Shown here: positions 1 to 7,226 of the stretch, in pieces
Numbering within the stretch: the first letter of the stretch is position 1
Layout of the letters: each line of letters starts with the position of its first letter
NCBI GenBank assembly: GCA_028819835.1
Contig: JAPPKR010000211.1
Span: 1-14,880 of the forward strand
Length of the DNA: 14,880 nt
Direction of reading: 5' to 3'
DNA from: a bacterium
GTDB lineage: Bacteria > Actinomycetota > Acidimicrobiia > UBA5794 > ZC4RG35
Program-made: the position numbers and the translations under genes
Notes under the pieces: model-generated
The model's input: only the letters and a program-made list of their open reading frames with translations
The model's database searches: none
Told to the model about the DNA's origin: nothing

Positions 1-578
1 AGCTTCCCGAAGGCCACGAGGCGTACGGGGGCAGCCGGTACATGGAGGTGGTGAAAGCCCTGCTTGATTCTCCCGAAGACCCCTGGTGGGACCGTGCGGG
101 AACCGAGCGCCGGGAGACGCGGGACCTCGTGCTCCATCAAGCGCTGGAAGAGGCCCACGCCGAGTTGGTCGAGTTGATAGGCGACGACCCGGAGCAATGG
201 CGATGGGGCGACATCCACACCGGTGTCTTCAACAACGCCAGCCTGGGCGAATCGGGCGTCTCGCTGATCGAGTCCGTCTTCAACCGGCACACCGACAACG
301 TCTCGGGCGGACCGGGAACAGTCAACGCGACCCAATGGATCGCCTCCGAGGGCTACCAGACAGACGGGGTGCCGTCGTTCCGGATGGTGATCGACCTGGG
401 CGACCCGGACTCCTCGCTCTCCATCCATGCACCCGGTCAGTCGGGCCATGCCTACCACCCCCATTACGACGACCTCCTGGAACCCTGGGCGGCAGGTGAG
501 ATGCAACCCTTCCCCTGGGACCGGGACACGGTGGAATCCCTGGCCGAATCCACCCTGGTGCTTCGTCCCGCGTCCTGA
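1..578 (+). CDS. Penicillin acylase family protein, C-terminal part (5' truncated by window edge)
   Basis: This is the C-terminal end, about 192 residues, of an Ntn-hydrolase of the penicillin/acyl-homoserine-lactone acylase family. These enzymes hydrolyse amide bonds and are normally exported and self-cleaved. The frame is open from base 3, before the first internal ATG at 42, so the gene starts outside the window. Visible family features are a WRWGDIH segment, a GTVNATQW stretch, a GVPSFRMVIDLGD strand and the GQSGHAYHPHYDDLLEPW block, in which GQSG and the H-Y-D-D-W pattern are typical of the beta-subunit C-terminus. The catalytic N-terminal Ser of the beta subunit and the signal peptide are not in the window. 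It ends with TGA 15 bases from the stop codon of the convergent minus-strand operon. The substrate cannot be inferred. Confidence 0.88.
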   Translation, partial: LPEGHEAYGGSRYMEVVKALLDSPEDPWWDRAGTERRETRDLVLHQALEEAHAELVELIGDDPEQWRWGDIHTGVFNNASLGESGVSLIESVFNRHTDNVSGGPGTVNATQWIASEGYQTDGVPSFRMVIDLGDPDSSLSIHAPGQSGHAYHPHYDDLLEPWAAGEMQPFPWDRDTVESLAESTLVLRPAS

Positions 579-598
579 GACCGGCGCCGGGATCAGGA
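573..598. terminator. Imperfect dyad covering both convergent stop codons
   Basis: The 26-base element is symmetric about 585.5. Outer arms TCCTGA (573-578) and TCAGGA (593-598) flank a GA/GA mismatch on each side of the 10-base palindrome CCGGCGCCGG (581-590). The left arm contains the TGA of the penicillin acylase gene, and the right arm contains the TGA of the minus-strand membrane protein gene. Either transcript could fold it into a GC-rich hairpin with tandem G-A mismatches. No T-tract follows on either side, so intrinsic termination is uncertain. It could instead be a 3'-end stabilising hairpin. Confidence 0.4.
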
Positions 599-1786
599 GG
601 GGACGACCACCTCGATCGCTTCAGCTTCCACGCCGTGGTCGTCCTCCGACTCGCCGTGTCCCGCCCCCTGGGTGTTGAGCACCGCGAAGAGGATGAAAAC
701 CACCACACCGATCCCGGCGGCTGCCAGCAGGAACTCTCCCTTGGTGATGCGCATCCCCGGTCGGGACGCGGAGAGCCCGGCGAAAGTAAGGATGCTGGCC
801 GCTACCACGGATCCCATGATGGGCGCCCAACCGGGGAACTTCAGGAAGATGTACGCGTTGGGCAGCACCAGCACGGCAATCAACCCCACTCCGATTACGG
901 GAAGGGCCAGGGCGGACTTCAACCGGAACCTGACTACTCCCGCTTCCTCCCCCTCGGCGCCGGCCATGCCTTCCGGGACCCCCAGCACCTGCGACAGCTG
1001 GCCCACCGCCCAACCAAGGACGGTTCCGGCCGCAACCACCACCGCCAGGCCGGCGAGAACCGACACCTCCACATCTTCGGCGCCCGCCAACTGCGTGCCG
1101 AACATGCCGGTCGCCACCCCGACGGCCGCCCCTCCGATCACAAAGCCGGTGAGAACCCCGCCCACCATTATGGAACCCTGGCCTTCCACGATGCTCATCC
1201 CTGGACCATGCCACCCGACGGCCGCGGTGGTGAACAGCGACAGAATCAACCCGTACACACCGAACAGCACAACCAACCCGATGACAGCCCGATTGGGCGC
1301 CACCAGCAACGAGGGCGAGAAGGGCCCCTCCTCGCCGAGGGTGTCCGCTCGCGCAGCCAGCCACGGGGTCAGCGCCACCAGGGTCACCAGTCCCATCGCA
1401 GCTCCCGTGATCGCTCCGAGCCTTCCCCCCAGCCTCCTGCGCACTTGCAACGGCGCAGGATCCACCTCGGGTGGAGGAGGCTCCTCCACCACGGCAACGG
1501 CTGCTTCCGGCTGGACAGCCACCGCCGCCGCTGCAGGGGTCTCCACCGGGGAGGGAACAGCCTCCGGGGCGGCCGGCGCAGGCGCCTGCTCCACCGGTGG
1601 CGCCGGGGCGGACTGAGGGGGCGGGGCAGGGGCGGCAGGGGCAGGGGCGGCCCCACCGCCTCCCCAAGCCTGCAGGTAATCGTCGGCGGTTCCCCCCAAG
1701 GCTTGGGCTTTCGCTTCGGCCGAGCGCAGAACCAGTTCTTCGGGTGCGTCCATAGCCGCCGCGGCCGCCGCCAGAAACTCACTCAT
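593..1786 (-). CDS. Multi-pass membrane protein with N-terminal helical module and Pro/Ala linker
   Basis: I do not recognise this 397-residue protein. Residues 1-41 form a small, probably helical module (MSEFLAAAAAAMDAPEELVL, then a segment ending LQAW). Residues 42-115 are a low-complexity Ala/Pro/Glu linker. Residues 120-371 hold about seven hydrophobic segments, near 124-145, 167-190, 208-228, 243-262, 290-309, 322-341 and 350-371. The tail is acidic and His-containing (HGESEDDHGVEAEA). I chose the ATG at 1786 because the conserved-looking module starts there. In-frame TTG at 1852 and ATG at 1822 would add 22 or 12 residues that look like leader. No start has a strong Shine-Dalgarno. It is the last gene of a four-gene operon; the stop of the 53-residue gene lies 72 bases upstream. 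Its function is unknown and probably tied to the two upstream membrane proteins. Confidence 0.75.
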   Translation of the reverse strand: MSEFLAAAAAAMDAPEELVLRSAEAKAQALGGTADDYLQAWGGGGAAPAPAAPAPPPQSAPAPPVEQAPAPAAPEAVPSPVETPAAAAVAVQPEAAVAVVEEPPPPEVDPAPLQVRRRLGGRLGAITGAAMGLVTLVALTPWLAARADTLGEEGPFSPSLLVAPNRAVIGLVVLFGVYGLILSLFTTAAVGWHGPGMSIVEGQGSIMVGGVLTGFVIGGAAVGVATGMFGTQLAGAEDVEVSVLAGLAVVVAAGTVLGWAVGQLSQVLGVPEGMAGAEGEEAGVVRFRLKSALALPVIGVGLIAVLVLPNAYIFLKFPGWAPIMGSVVAASILTFAGLSASRPGMRITKGEFLLAAAGIGVVVFILFAVLNTQGAGHGESEDDHGVEAEAIEVVVPS

Positions 1787-1858
1787 ATGCGCCACCGAGG
1801 ATACACAGCCCGATGGGACCATCAACACCGGCGGCCCCGATGGGACCAGCAAGGCGCG

Positions 1859-2020
1859 TCACTGGCTCTCAGCCGAGGACTCATCTTCCATTTGCTGTCG
1901 TCGTTGACGGGCCCGGCGCTCGGATCGGCGCAACAGCCACACCAAACCGATCAGCACCACACCGGAGGCAACCCACTCGTCGGTGGAACCCCCTCCGAGG
2001 ATGTGGGCAATGGTCATCAT
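1859..2020 (-). CDS. Small single-span membrane protein (53 aa)
   Basis: This short gene is easy to miss. Translation gives MMTIAHILGGGSTDEWVASG, one hydrophobic segment (about residues 17-32, VASGVVLIGLVWLL), then a strongly basic stretch (RRSERRARQRRQQ) and an acidic tail ending in SAESQ. By the positive-inside rule the C-terminus should be cytoplasmic. Its first codons overlap the stop of the upstream 443-residue gene in ATGATGA (TGA at 2019-2017), a classic translational coupling arrangement. A second ATG at 2017 could also be the start. It stops at 1859, just before the 7-TM protein gene. The size, single span and operon position suggest a small subunit or assembly factor for the neighbouring membrane proteins. 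I recognise no family. Confidence 0.7.
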   Translation of the reverse strand: MMTIAHILGGGSTDEWVASGVVLIGLVWLLRRSERRARQRRQQMEDESSAESQ

Positions 2021-3348
2021 CCGGCCGTCAGTATGAAAAGAGCGAGCATGGTCAACACCACCATCAGCGCCAACATGGGATACTGGGATCGTATGGCCTT
2101 GACCCCCGGAAAGTCAACCAGGGCCCGGTCATGCGCCAGGATCACGCCTCCCACATGGCCGGCTATCACTGCCGCCAACTGCACGTACCAGACCGCAGTG
2201 GGGGAAATCAGCGTGTAATCGACTGCCCGATCGGCGATTCCGAACACGTCCCACCCCAGGTCGAAGGGATCGGCGATTGCGCTCAGGAAGAACTGCCCCT
2301 CATAGATGACGAGGGTGAAATAGTGAGCGAACGCGTAAGCCAGGGCTATCGGGACCAGGGTGTGGGCGAACCGGATCCGGATGCGGGTCAGGCCGACGTC
2401 AGCGTCCGAGAGGATCGCAGAGACTGCGCAGGCCATCTGGTAGGCCCATCCGATCATCAGGACCACGGCCACCAGTCCGAAAGTGCCCACCACCGCCTCC
2501 GCCCACTGCCAGCCCAACCCGGCGCCCGACAGGGTGTCCTCCAGTGGCCCGGCAAGCTGGTTTCGCCAGAAAGGAATCCCGGTGAGGCCGTCATAGGTGA
2601 CTCCCCCGATCAGGACCACCGCCAGAGCATCAAGTCCCGGGCGCTCGCCCACCATCGGGAGCCCTGTCAACCACTTCCGACGGACCAGTTCACCCTGCTG
2701 GTTCCTGCCGAAAGGCCCGATAGCTCCCATCAGATAGTTGTAAGCCCCGAAGCCGTCCCATGCGGTCAACTGGGCTTCGCTGCCCCACAGGGCGATGGTC
2801 ACCAGCATGTAGAGGGTGTAGGCCAGGGCGATCACCGCAAGCCACCAAGGAACGCTGCCCACCGGCGACACCAGTTCCCACCATGTGAACGCGAAGAGAA
2901 CCGCCGCCGCCGGCCAGTATCCGATCCTGGACGACATGCCCGAGTCGCCAGACGGGTCGATCTTCAGCCATCGGGCAAGGACCCGCCAGGGAGCGACCAC
3001 CTGGTAGAAGTCCCCAACCAGAGCGGACAGGAAGGGAAACACGAGCCACAGTCCCACGAAGACCACTACCGGCGCCGGGTTTTCGAGGGCGTCGTCCGAG
3101 CCGAGAATCCCGCTCAACACCGTCAATACCAACAGCATCACCGACGCCGCCGACAAGATCCTCCCTCCCAGTCTCATCCACGAGGGAACGTCGACCACCC
3201 TGGAGGTGGGATGTTGCAGGCGCGGCTCATGCCACCGGGCGGACAGCATGGCGAAGGTGACCACCAACACCGTTATTGCCGCCAGGGTGAAATACAGAAG
3301 GGGGATGGGCAGGTCGAGACGCCCACCAATACCGTGACCCAGGATCAT
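2017..3348 (-). CDS. Polytopic membrane protein of the FedA-like ('fenitrothion hydrolase') type
   Basis: This 443-residue integral membrane protein has about ten to twelve hydrophobic segments along its length. It starts MILGHGIGGRLDLPIPLLYF. An N-terminal HGIGGRxDLPxP motif before the first span is, as I recall, shared by actinobacterial proteins annotated as fenitrothion hydrolase after FedA. That name comes from one organophosphate-degrading strain and is unlikely to describe the natural role. I see no soluble catalytic domain and no classical hydrolase triad. Internal His, Trp and Asp residues lie near membrane interfaces (for example RFAHTLVPIALAYAFAHYF). The ATG is preceded by a strong Shine-Dalgarno, GAGGTGA, which overlaps the stop of the upstream lipoprotein gene. 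Nine bases separate that stop from the start. Its own stop overlaps the 53-residue gene, so the four genes are almost certainly cotranscribed. Confidence 0.8.
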   Translation of the reverse strand: MILGHGIGGRLDLPIPLLYFTLAAITVLVVTFAMLSARWHEPRLQHPTSRVVDVPSWMRLGGRILSAASVMLLVLTVLSGILGSDDALENPAPVVVFVGLWLVFPFLSALVGDFYQVVAPWRVLARWLKIDPSGDSGMSSRIGYWPAAAVLFAFTWWELVSPVGSVPWWLAVIALAYTLYMLVTIALWGSEAQLTAWDGFGAYNYLMGAIGPFGRNQQGELVRRKWLTGLPMVGERPGLDALAVVLIGGVTYDGLTGIPFWRNQLAGPLEDTLSGAGLGWQWAEAVVGTFGLVAVVLMIGWAYQMACAVSAILSDADVGLTRIRIRFAHTLVPIALAYAFAHYFTLVIYEGQFFLSAIADPFDLGWDVFGIADRAVDYTLISPTAVWYVQLAAVIAGHVGGVILAHDRALVDFPGVKAIRSQYPMLALMVVLTMLALFILTAG

Positions 3349-3349
3349 G

Positions 3350-3365
3350 CTCTCACCTCAGGGCG
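3350..3365 (-). promoter_or_regulatory. Strong ribosome binding site for the 443-aa membrane protein
   Basis: On the minus strand, GAGGTGA lies about five bases before the ATG at 3348 and shares bases with the TGA stop (3360-3358) of the lipoprotein gene. This fixes the start of the membrane protein and suggests translational coupling to the lipoprotein. Confidence 0.75.
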
Positions 3366-4014
3366 ACACTTTCAACTCGATCAGCAGTCGATGGCTCACA
3401 TGGTCCTCCACCTCGAAGATCCCGGGCAGGTCTCCTACAAACTCGTGAACGGTAGGAACGCCGGCCTCCACGGAGAACTCCTCGTCGTAACCGTGAATGT
3501 GCACCAACAGCCGCGTATCCGAGTCGAACCGAAGCGAAATCCGATTGCCCAGGGGGACTTCGACTCGGTCTTCCCCCACTGCCCTCCCCTCCCTCACTGT
3601 TATCTCCACGACGGTCAGGTCATCGGGGAGAGTTGTGGTCGTGGTCGTCAAGACGGCGGCAGTCGAGGTGGTGGTGACTGGGAGAACGGTCGTCGATGTG
3701 CTCTGGGAGGTGGTGACAGGGGCCGTGGTCGTGGTGACCGCGCCGGGTGTGGTGGTGGTAACCGCCAGGGTGGTCGACGCAGCACTCGGAGTGGTTGTCG
3801 TAGATGGTGCGGCACTGGTGGAGGATGTGGTTCGGACAGCCTCCACCAGGGTGGTCGACGCGTCGGCGAGGGTCGTGGAGGAGGATGGCTGGGCAACTGT
3901 TGTGGACTCGGGGGAGGTGGAGGATTCCCCGTTTGTCCCCGCCCCTGACGAGCACGCCACCGCGAAAAGCAATAGGAACCCCCACCAGAGTCCTGGGTGA
4001 CTACGTCCGGGCAT
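3358..4014 (-). CDS. Lipoprotein with Thr/Ser-rich tether and cupredoxin-like C-terminal domain
   Basis: This 218-residue protein is predicted to be exported. The N-terminus has Arg, a hydrophobic core (residues 9-19, LWWGFLLLFAV) and Cys21 in an AVAC context, which fits a permissive lipobox. Residues 22-131 are an extended tether dominated by Thr, Ser, Val and Pro, with several runs of four or more Thr. Residues 133-218 form a compact beta-rich domain (VVEITVREGR, then a VPLGNRISLRFDSD strand, VHIHGYDEEF, and a FEVEDH strand ending LIELKVSP). This resembles the cupredoxin-like domains of the EfeO/plastocyanin-like group. The usual Cys copper ligand is missing, although His residues are present at 172, 174, 205 and 208, so metal binding is uncertain. 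It is the first gene of the operon and probably acts on the outer face of the membrane with the polytopic protein encoded next. Confidence 0.78.
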   Translation of the reverse strand: MPGRSHPGLWWGFLLLFAVACSSGAGTNGESSTSPESTTVAQPSSSTTLADASTTLVEAVRTTSSTSAAPSTTTTPSAASTTLAVTTTTPGAVTTTTAPVTTSQSTSTTVLPVTTTSTAAVLTTTTTTLPDDLTVVEITVREGRAVGEDRVEVPLGNRISLRFDSDTRLLVHIHGYDEEFSVEAGVPTVHEFVGDLPGIFEVEDHVSHRLLIELKVSP

Positions 4015-4147
4015 TTGAGGTTCGAGGAGCGTCCAACGACATGGGGGCAGTCCTTTAACCGTACTGCTACAAGGGTCATTTGGCGCCGGGCCGGATCAGG
4101 ACAGTCCCCGACCATGACCAGACGTGGTGGTCGGTAACCTGGTTTGG
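4015..4147. promoter_or_regulatory. Divergent intergenic region between lipoprotein operon and O-methyltransferase
   Basis: This 133-base gap should hold promoters for both directions. I find no convincing -35/-10 pair on either strand. A 7-base inverted repeat, CCGACCA (4108-4114) and TGGTCGG (4128-4134), sits 13-40 bases before the methyltransferase ATG and could be a repressor site. It is too short to be sure. Confidence 0.3.
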
Positions 4148-4795
4148 ATGAGAAAGCACCTCTCAGACCAAGATCTCTTGGAGTACGCTTCCTCCCGGTC
4201 CATGACCGCCGGCAGGGTGGGCCGGAAGGTGATCGAGGAAACAGCCGAACGCTATCCCGATCTCTCCAGAATGCAGATCGACCCCCTCCAAGGAGCGTTC
4301 CTGGCTCTGCTGGTGAAGTTGACCGGCGCTGTGAGGGTACTTGAAATCGGCACATTCACCGGCCTCTCTTCGCTCTCGATGGCCCAAGCCCTCCCGGAGG
4401 GAGGCGCACTGGTCTGCTGCGACATCTCCGAAGAGTTCACGAGCCACGCCGGCCGGGCCTGGGAGGAAGCGGGAGTGGCCGACAGGATCACCCTCTTGAT
4501 CGGCCCGGCCCTCCAGACCCTGGAAGACCTGGAAGGTCCCTTTGACATGGCCTTCCTCGACGCCGACAAGCCGAACTACCCGGCCTACCTGCAAAAACTG
4601 ACCGAGTTGGTGAGACCGGGCGGGGTGATCGTGGCCGACAACACGCTCTGGTCGGGACGGGTGATCGATCCCGGCGATCAAACCCAGGCCACGGAGGCGA
4701 TCCGCCGCTTCAACGACTTGGCCGCAGCCTCCCCGGACCTGGAAGTGGTGGTCCTCCCCTTCGCGGACGGGGTGACTCTGATGCGCCGCCGCTGA
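4148..4795 (+). CDS. Class I SAM-dependent, metal-dependent O-methyltransferase (COMT/CCoAOMT-like)
   Basis: This 215-residue protein has the normal length and motif order of the catechol/caffeoyl-CoA O-methyltransferase family. These enzymes transfer a methyl group from SAM to a catechol-type or related hydroxyl in the cytoplasm. The SAM-binding motif I is VLEIGTFTGLSS (residues 64-75), with CCDISEEF after the second strand as the acidic motif. FLDADKPNY (136-144) provides the metal-binding Asp138 and the nearby Lys141. VADNTLWSG (162-170) provides Asp164 and Asn165, the other two metal ligands. I chose the ATG at 4148 because the family begins near there; an in-frame GTG at 4124 would add eight untypical residues. 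No strong Shine-Dalgarno is visible. The gene stands alone and converges with the MFS gene 30 bases downstream. The acceptor substrate cannot be predicted. Confidence 0.9.
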   Translation: MRKHLSDQDLLEYASSRSMTAGRVGRKVIEETAERYPDLSRMQIDPLQGAFLALLVKLTGAVRVLEIGTFTGLSSLSMAQALPEGGALVCCDISEEFTSHAGRAWEEAGVADRITLLIGPALQTLEDLEGPFDMAFLDADKPNYPAYLQKLTELVRPGGVIVADNTLWSGRVIDPGDQTQATEAIRRFNDLAAASPDLEVVVLPFADGVTLMRRR

Positions 4796-4825
4796 TCCCA
4801 ACCGGGAGATGCGACTGAGGGCCTC

Positions 4826-6043
4826 CTAGGCGGTGGTCCCGATCGGCCTGGTGGGCGTTCCGTCCCCCCTCACCGTGAACATCACCCAAAAGCCCGCCGC
4901 GAACAGAACGGTGATCGCCAGCCAGCCCGGCGTGTAGACGCCGAGGGCATCCACCGACCATCCGAACAGCGGCGCTCCAATCCCGAAGCCGCAGATAAAA
5001 CCGAAATACACCCTCCCCGACCCGCTTCCGGCCAGATCAGCCGGCAGCACCTCGATGACCGCAAGCATCCCCACCGAGGTCCAAGCGAAGACGCTGAAGC
5101 CCGCCACTACCGCGGCGACCCAAATCACCCAGGTCCCCAGGTCTTCCCCGAAGGCCAAGAAGGCTCCCGAGACCACCCCCAGCGAGGCGATCATCATCAG
5201 ACTCCGGACCATTCCCAGGCGACCCTCGGCTATGCGCCCCCACGCTATCCGGGCAAGAATCCCGATCGGCCCGGTGATCGCCAGCACCAACCCGGCCCGG
5301 CCCCGGCTCATTCCCAGGACCTCCTCGGCGTAGAGCGGCAAGTAGACGACCAGGACGACCACCCCCATCCCCAGCAAGAACCCGTAGACCGTCAGGCGGC
5401 GAACCACCCTGGGAAGACGAACCGGACTCTCCTCATTCGTGTCTTTCCGCCCGGCCTCTTTGTCCGGCGGCCGGCCGGAGGGGGGCCCCACAGACGCGCC
5501 CCTTGCCATGGAAATCGCTCCCACCGTCAGGGGGGCCGCCGCAAATGCCAGGACCGCCCATCGCCAGCCCCACCAATCGGTGAAGACCGGCAACAACCAA
5601 CCTCCCATGAATATGGCGACCTGCACTCCCGACTGCTTTATGCCCACGATCAGTCCCCGCCGACCGGACTCGACCTCCAGGGAAATCAACTTGTTGGTGG
5701 CCGGGTTGGACATGCCCGATGCGATCCCGTTGAGAAAGGCCGCCCCCACCATCAGGGAGAATTCAGGCGCCACCCCTATGCAAAACAACGCGGTTCCCGC
5801 CACCATGAGGGTGGTGACAGTGGCTCGCCTACCGCCCACCACATCTACCCACTTGCCCAAACGAGTGGAGAACAGGGCCCCGCTCAAGGTGCCGGAGGTG
5901 GCCAGCATCCCCAACTGCCACCGTTCGATACCCATTGCCGCGATCAACTCGGAGGCAAGAACGCCGAAGGTGGTTATGGCCATGGTGACGGACGCCATCG
6001 TTACGACCAACACCGCGCCAAAGCCGAGACGCGCAGAGTTCAC
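4826..6043 (-). CDS. MFS transporter, paralogue 1 (405 aa)
   Basis: This is a twelve-span major facilitator superfamily permease in the cytoplasmic membrane. The loop after TM2 carries a motif A variant, GKWVDVVGGRRAT (about residues 64-76). TM4 and its loop contain SNPATNKLI and GIKQSGVQ, a pattern common in small-solute MFS carriers. A long hydrophilic central loop (about residues 185-225, rich in Arg, Pro, Lys and Glu) separates the two six-span halves. The start is GTG at 6043. Just upstream lies only GGTGGC, a weak Shine-Dalgarno, but the start aligns well with the neighbouring paralogue. The gene lies 22 bases downstream of that paralogue on the same strand, so the two are probably cotranscribed. 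Substrate and direction are unknown; both uptake and efflux are possible. Confidence 0.88.
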   Translation of the reverse strand: MNSARLGFGAVLVVTMASVTMAITTFGVLASELIAAMGIERWQLGMLATSGTLSGALFSTRLGKWVDVVGGRRATVTTLMVAGTALFCIGVAPEFSLMVGAAFLNGIASGMSNPATNKLISLEVESGRRGLIVGIKQSGVQVAIFMGGWLLPVFTDWWGWRWAVLAFAAAPLTVGAISMARGASVGPPSGRPPDKEAGRKDTNEESPVRLPRVVRRLTVYGFLLGMGVVVLVVYLPLYAEEVLGMSRGRAGLVLAITGPIGILARIAWGRIAEGRLGMVRSLMMIASLGVVSGAFLAFGEDLGTWVIWVAAVVAGFSVFAWTSVGMLAVIEVLPADLAGSGSGRVYFGFICGFGIGAPLFGWSVDALGVYTPGWLAITVLFAAGFWVMFTVRGDGTPTRPIGTTA

Positions 6044-6065
6044 AGCCAGGAAGCCACCGCCCTAC

Positions 6066-7226
6066 TCAACCCACTCTCCTCCTACCCGTGTTCATCACCC
6101 AGAACCCCAACCCGAACAGGACGGTGATCGCCAGCCAACCCGGCGTGTAGACGCCGAGGAGGTCCACGGATAATCCCACTACGGGGGCGCCCAGCCCCAG
6201 ACCGGTCAGGAAGCCGAGCAGCACCACTCCCGAACCCCGCCCGGCCAGAGAGGTCGGGAGGATCTGGATGATCGCCAACATCCCGACCGCGTTCCAAGCG
6301 CTCCCGCTCAGACCGGTCAGCGCCGCCGCCAGCCAGATCGTCCACGATCCCAACTGATGGCCGAAAGCCAGCACAAGACCCATCGCCACCGCCAGCAGAG
6401 CGATAGTCCGCAGGCTTCTCACCGACCCGAACCTGCCTTCGGCCACCCGAGCCCAACCAAGTCGGGCCAAGATACCCACCAGCCCGGTGACAGCCAGGGC
6501 CAGGCCGGCCTGGCCCTGGCTCATCCCCATTACCTCCTCGGCGTAGAGCGGCAGATAGGCAAGCACCACGGACATGCCGGTCCCCATGATGAACCCGTAA
6601 ACCGCCAGCCGGTAGATCATCCTGGGGATGCGGCTGAACGGCTCTCCGGCAGTGTCCTCCCGGCCGGCATGAACCCGCGATGCCGTCGCCGTGTAGAGAC
6701 CGGCAAAGACAAGGGGGACGGCAGCAAATGCGACCACCGCCCATCGCCAGTCCCACCACATGGTGAAAACCGGCAGCAGCCATCCCCCCAGGAAGACCCC
6801 CATCTGTACGCCCGACTGCTTCACTCCCACAATCAGGCCCTGCCTTCCGGTGGCGAATTCCTCGGAGATGAGCCGATTGGTGGCCGGGTTGGAAAACCCG
6901 GATGCTATCCCGGCAAGACACGCCGCCACCATCATCACCCCGAACCCAGGCGCCGCTCCCACACCAACCAGGGCGACCCCGGCGATCAACAGAGTGGAGA
7001 TCGTGGCCCGCCGACCGCCCACCATGTCAGCCCACTTTCCCAACAGAAGCGAGAACACCGCCCCGCATAGCGTGGCGCCGCTGACCAGCAACCCCAGTTG
7101 CCACCTCTCGATCCTTAGGATCGAGATCAATTCCGAAGCGAGCACCCCAAAGACCGTTGGAGCGAAAGTGGCGGCCGCCATGGCGACGGCCAGCACCGTG
7201 CCCAGCATCAGACGACGGTAAAGCAC
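6066..7226 (-). CDS. MFS transporter, paralogue 2 (386 aa)
   Basis: This is a second twelve-span MFS permease, clearly homologous to the downstream gene along its whole length. Shared blocks include FGVLASELI, RIERWQLG/GIERWQLG, GKWADMVGGRRATISTL (motif A), SNPATNRLIS, GLIVGVKQSGVQ, YLPLYAEEVMGMSQG and LGVYTPGWLAITVLF. It lacks most of the extended central loop of its partner. The frame is open far upstream (to 7565), but that extension would overlap the divergent zwf gene. I place the start at GTG 7226 because it matches the paralogue's N-terminus residue for residue. ATG 7208 is an alternative that would trim the first six residues. It is probably the first gene of a two-gene transcript. 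The differences between the copies are spread evenly, so the duplication is not recent. Confidence 0.87.
   Translation of the reverse strand: MLYRRLMLGTVLAVAMAAATFAPTVFGVLASELISILRIERWQLGLLVSGATLCGAVFSLLLGKWADMVGGRRATISTLLIAGVALVGVGAAPGFGVMMVAACLAGIASGFSNPATNRLISEEFATGRQGLIVGVKQSGVQMGVFLGGWLLPVFTMWWDWRWAVVAFAAVPLVFAGLYTATASRVHAGREDTAGEPFSRIPRMIYRLAVYGFIMGTGMSVVLAYLPLYAEEVMGMSQGQAGLALAVTGLVGILARLGWARVAEGRFGSVRSLRTIALLAVAMGLVLAFGHQLGSWTIWLAAALTGLSGSAWNAVGMLAIIQILPTSLAGRGSGVVLLGFLTGLGLGAPVVGLSVDLLGVYTPGWLAITVLFGLGFWVMNTGRRRVG

Noticed and set aside
635..2218. A 527-codon plus-strand frame opposite the 7-TM protein gene
   Set aside because: Low-complexity antisense translation of the Ala/Pro linker and membrane domain; no domain features.
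1813..3948. A 711-codon plus-strand open frame opposite the lipoprotein/FedA-like operon, ending in a Gly/Arg-rich tail
   Set aside because: It is antisense to several well-supported genes, is His/Gln/Arg-rich without hydrophobic core patterns, and crosses real gene boundaries.
3620..3985. Simple-sequence Thr-codon repeat in the lipoprotein tether as a possible CRISPR or phase-variable tract
   Set aside because: The ACC/ACG/ACT runs are irregular, with no conserved spacer-repeat periodicity or long homopolymer, so they are ordinary Thr-rich coding sequence.
4801..4830. Possible hairpin GCCT-CCT-AGGC at the methyltransferase/MFS junction
   Set aside because: The stem has only four bases, overlaps the MFS stop codon and has no T-tract; it is likely chance.
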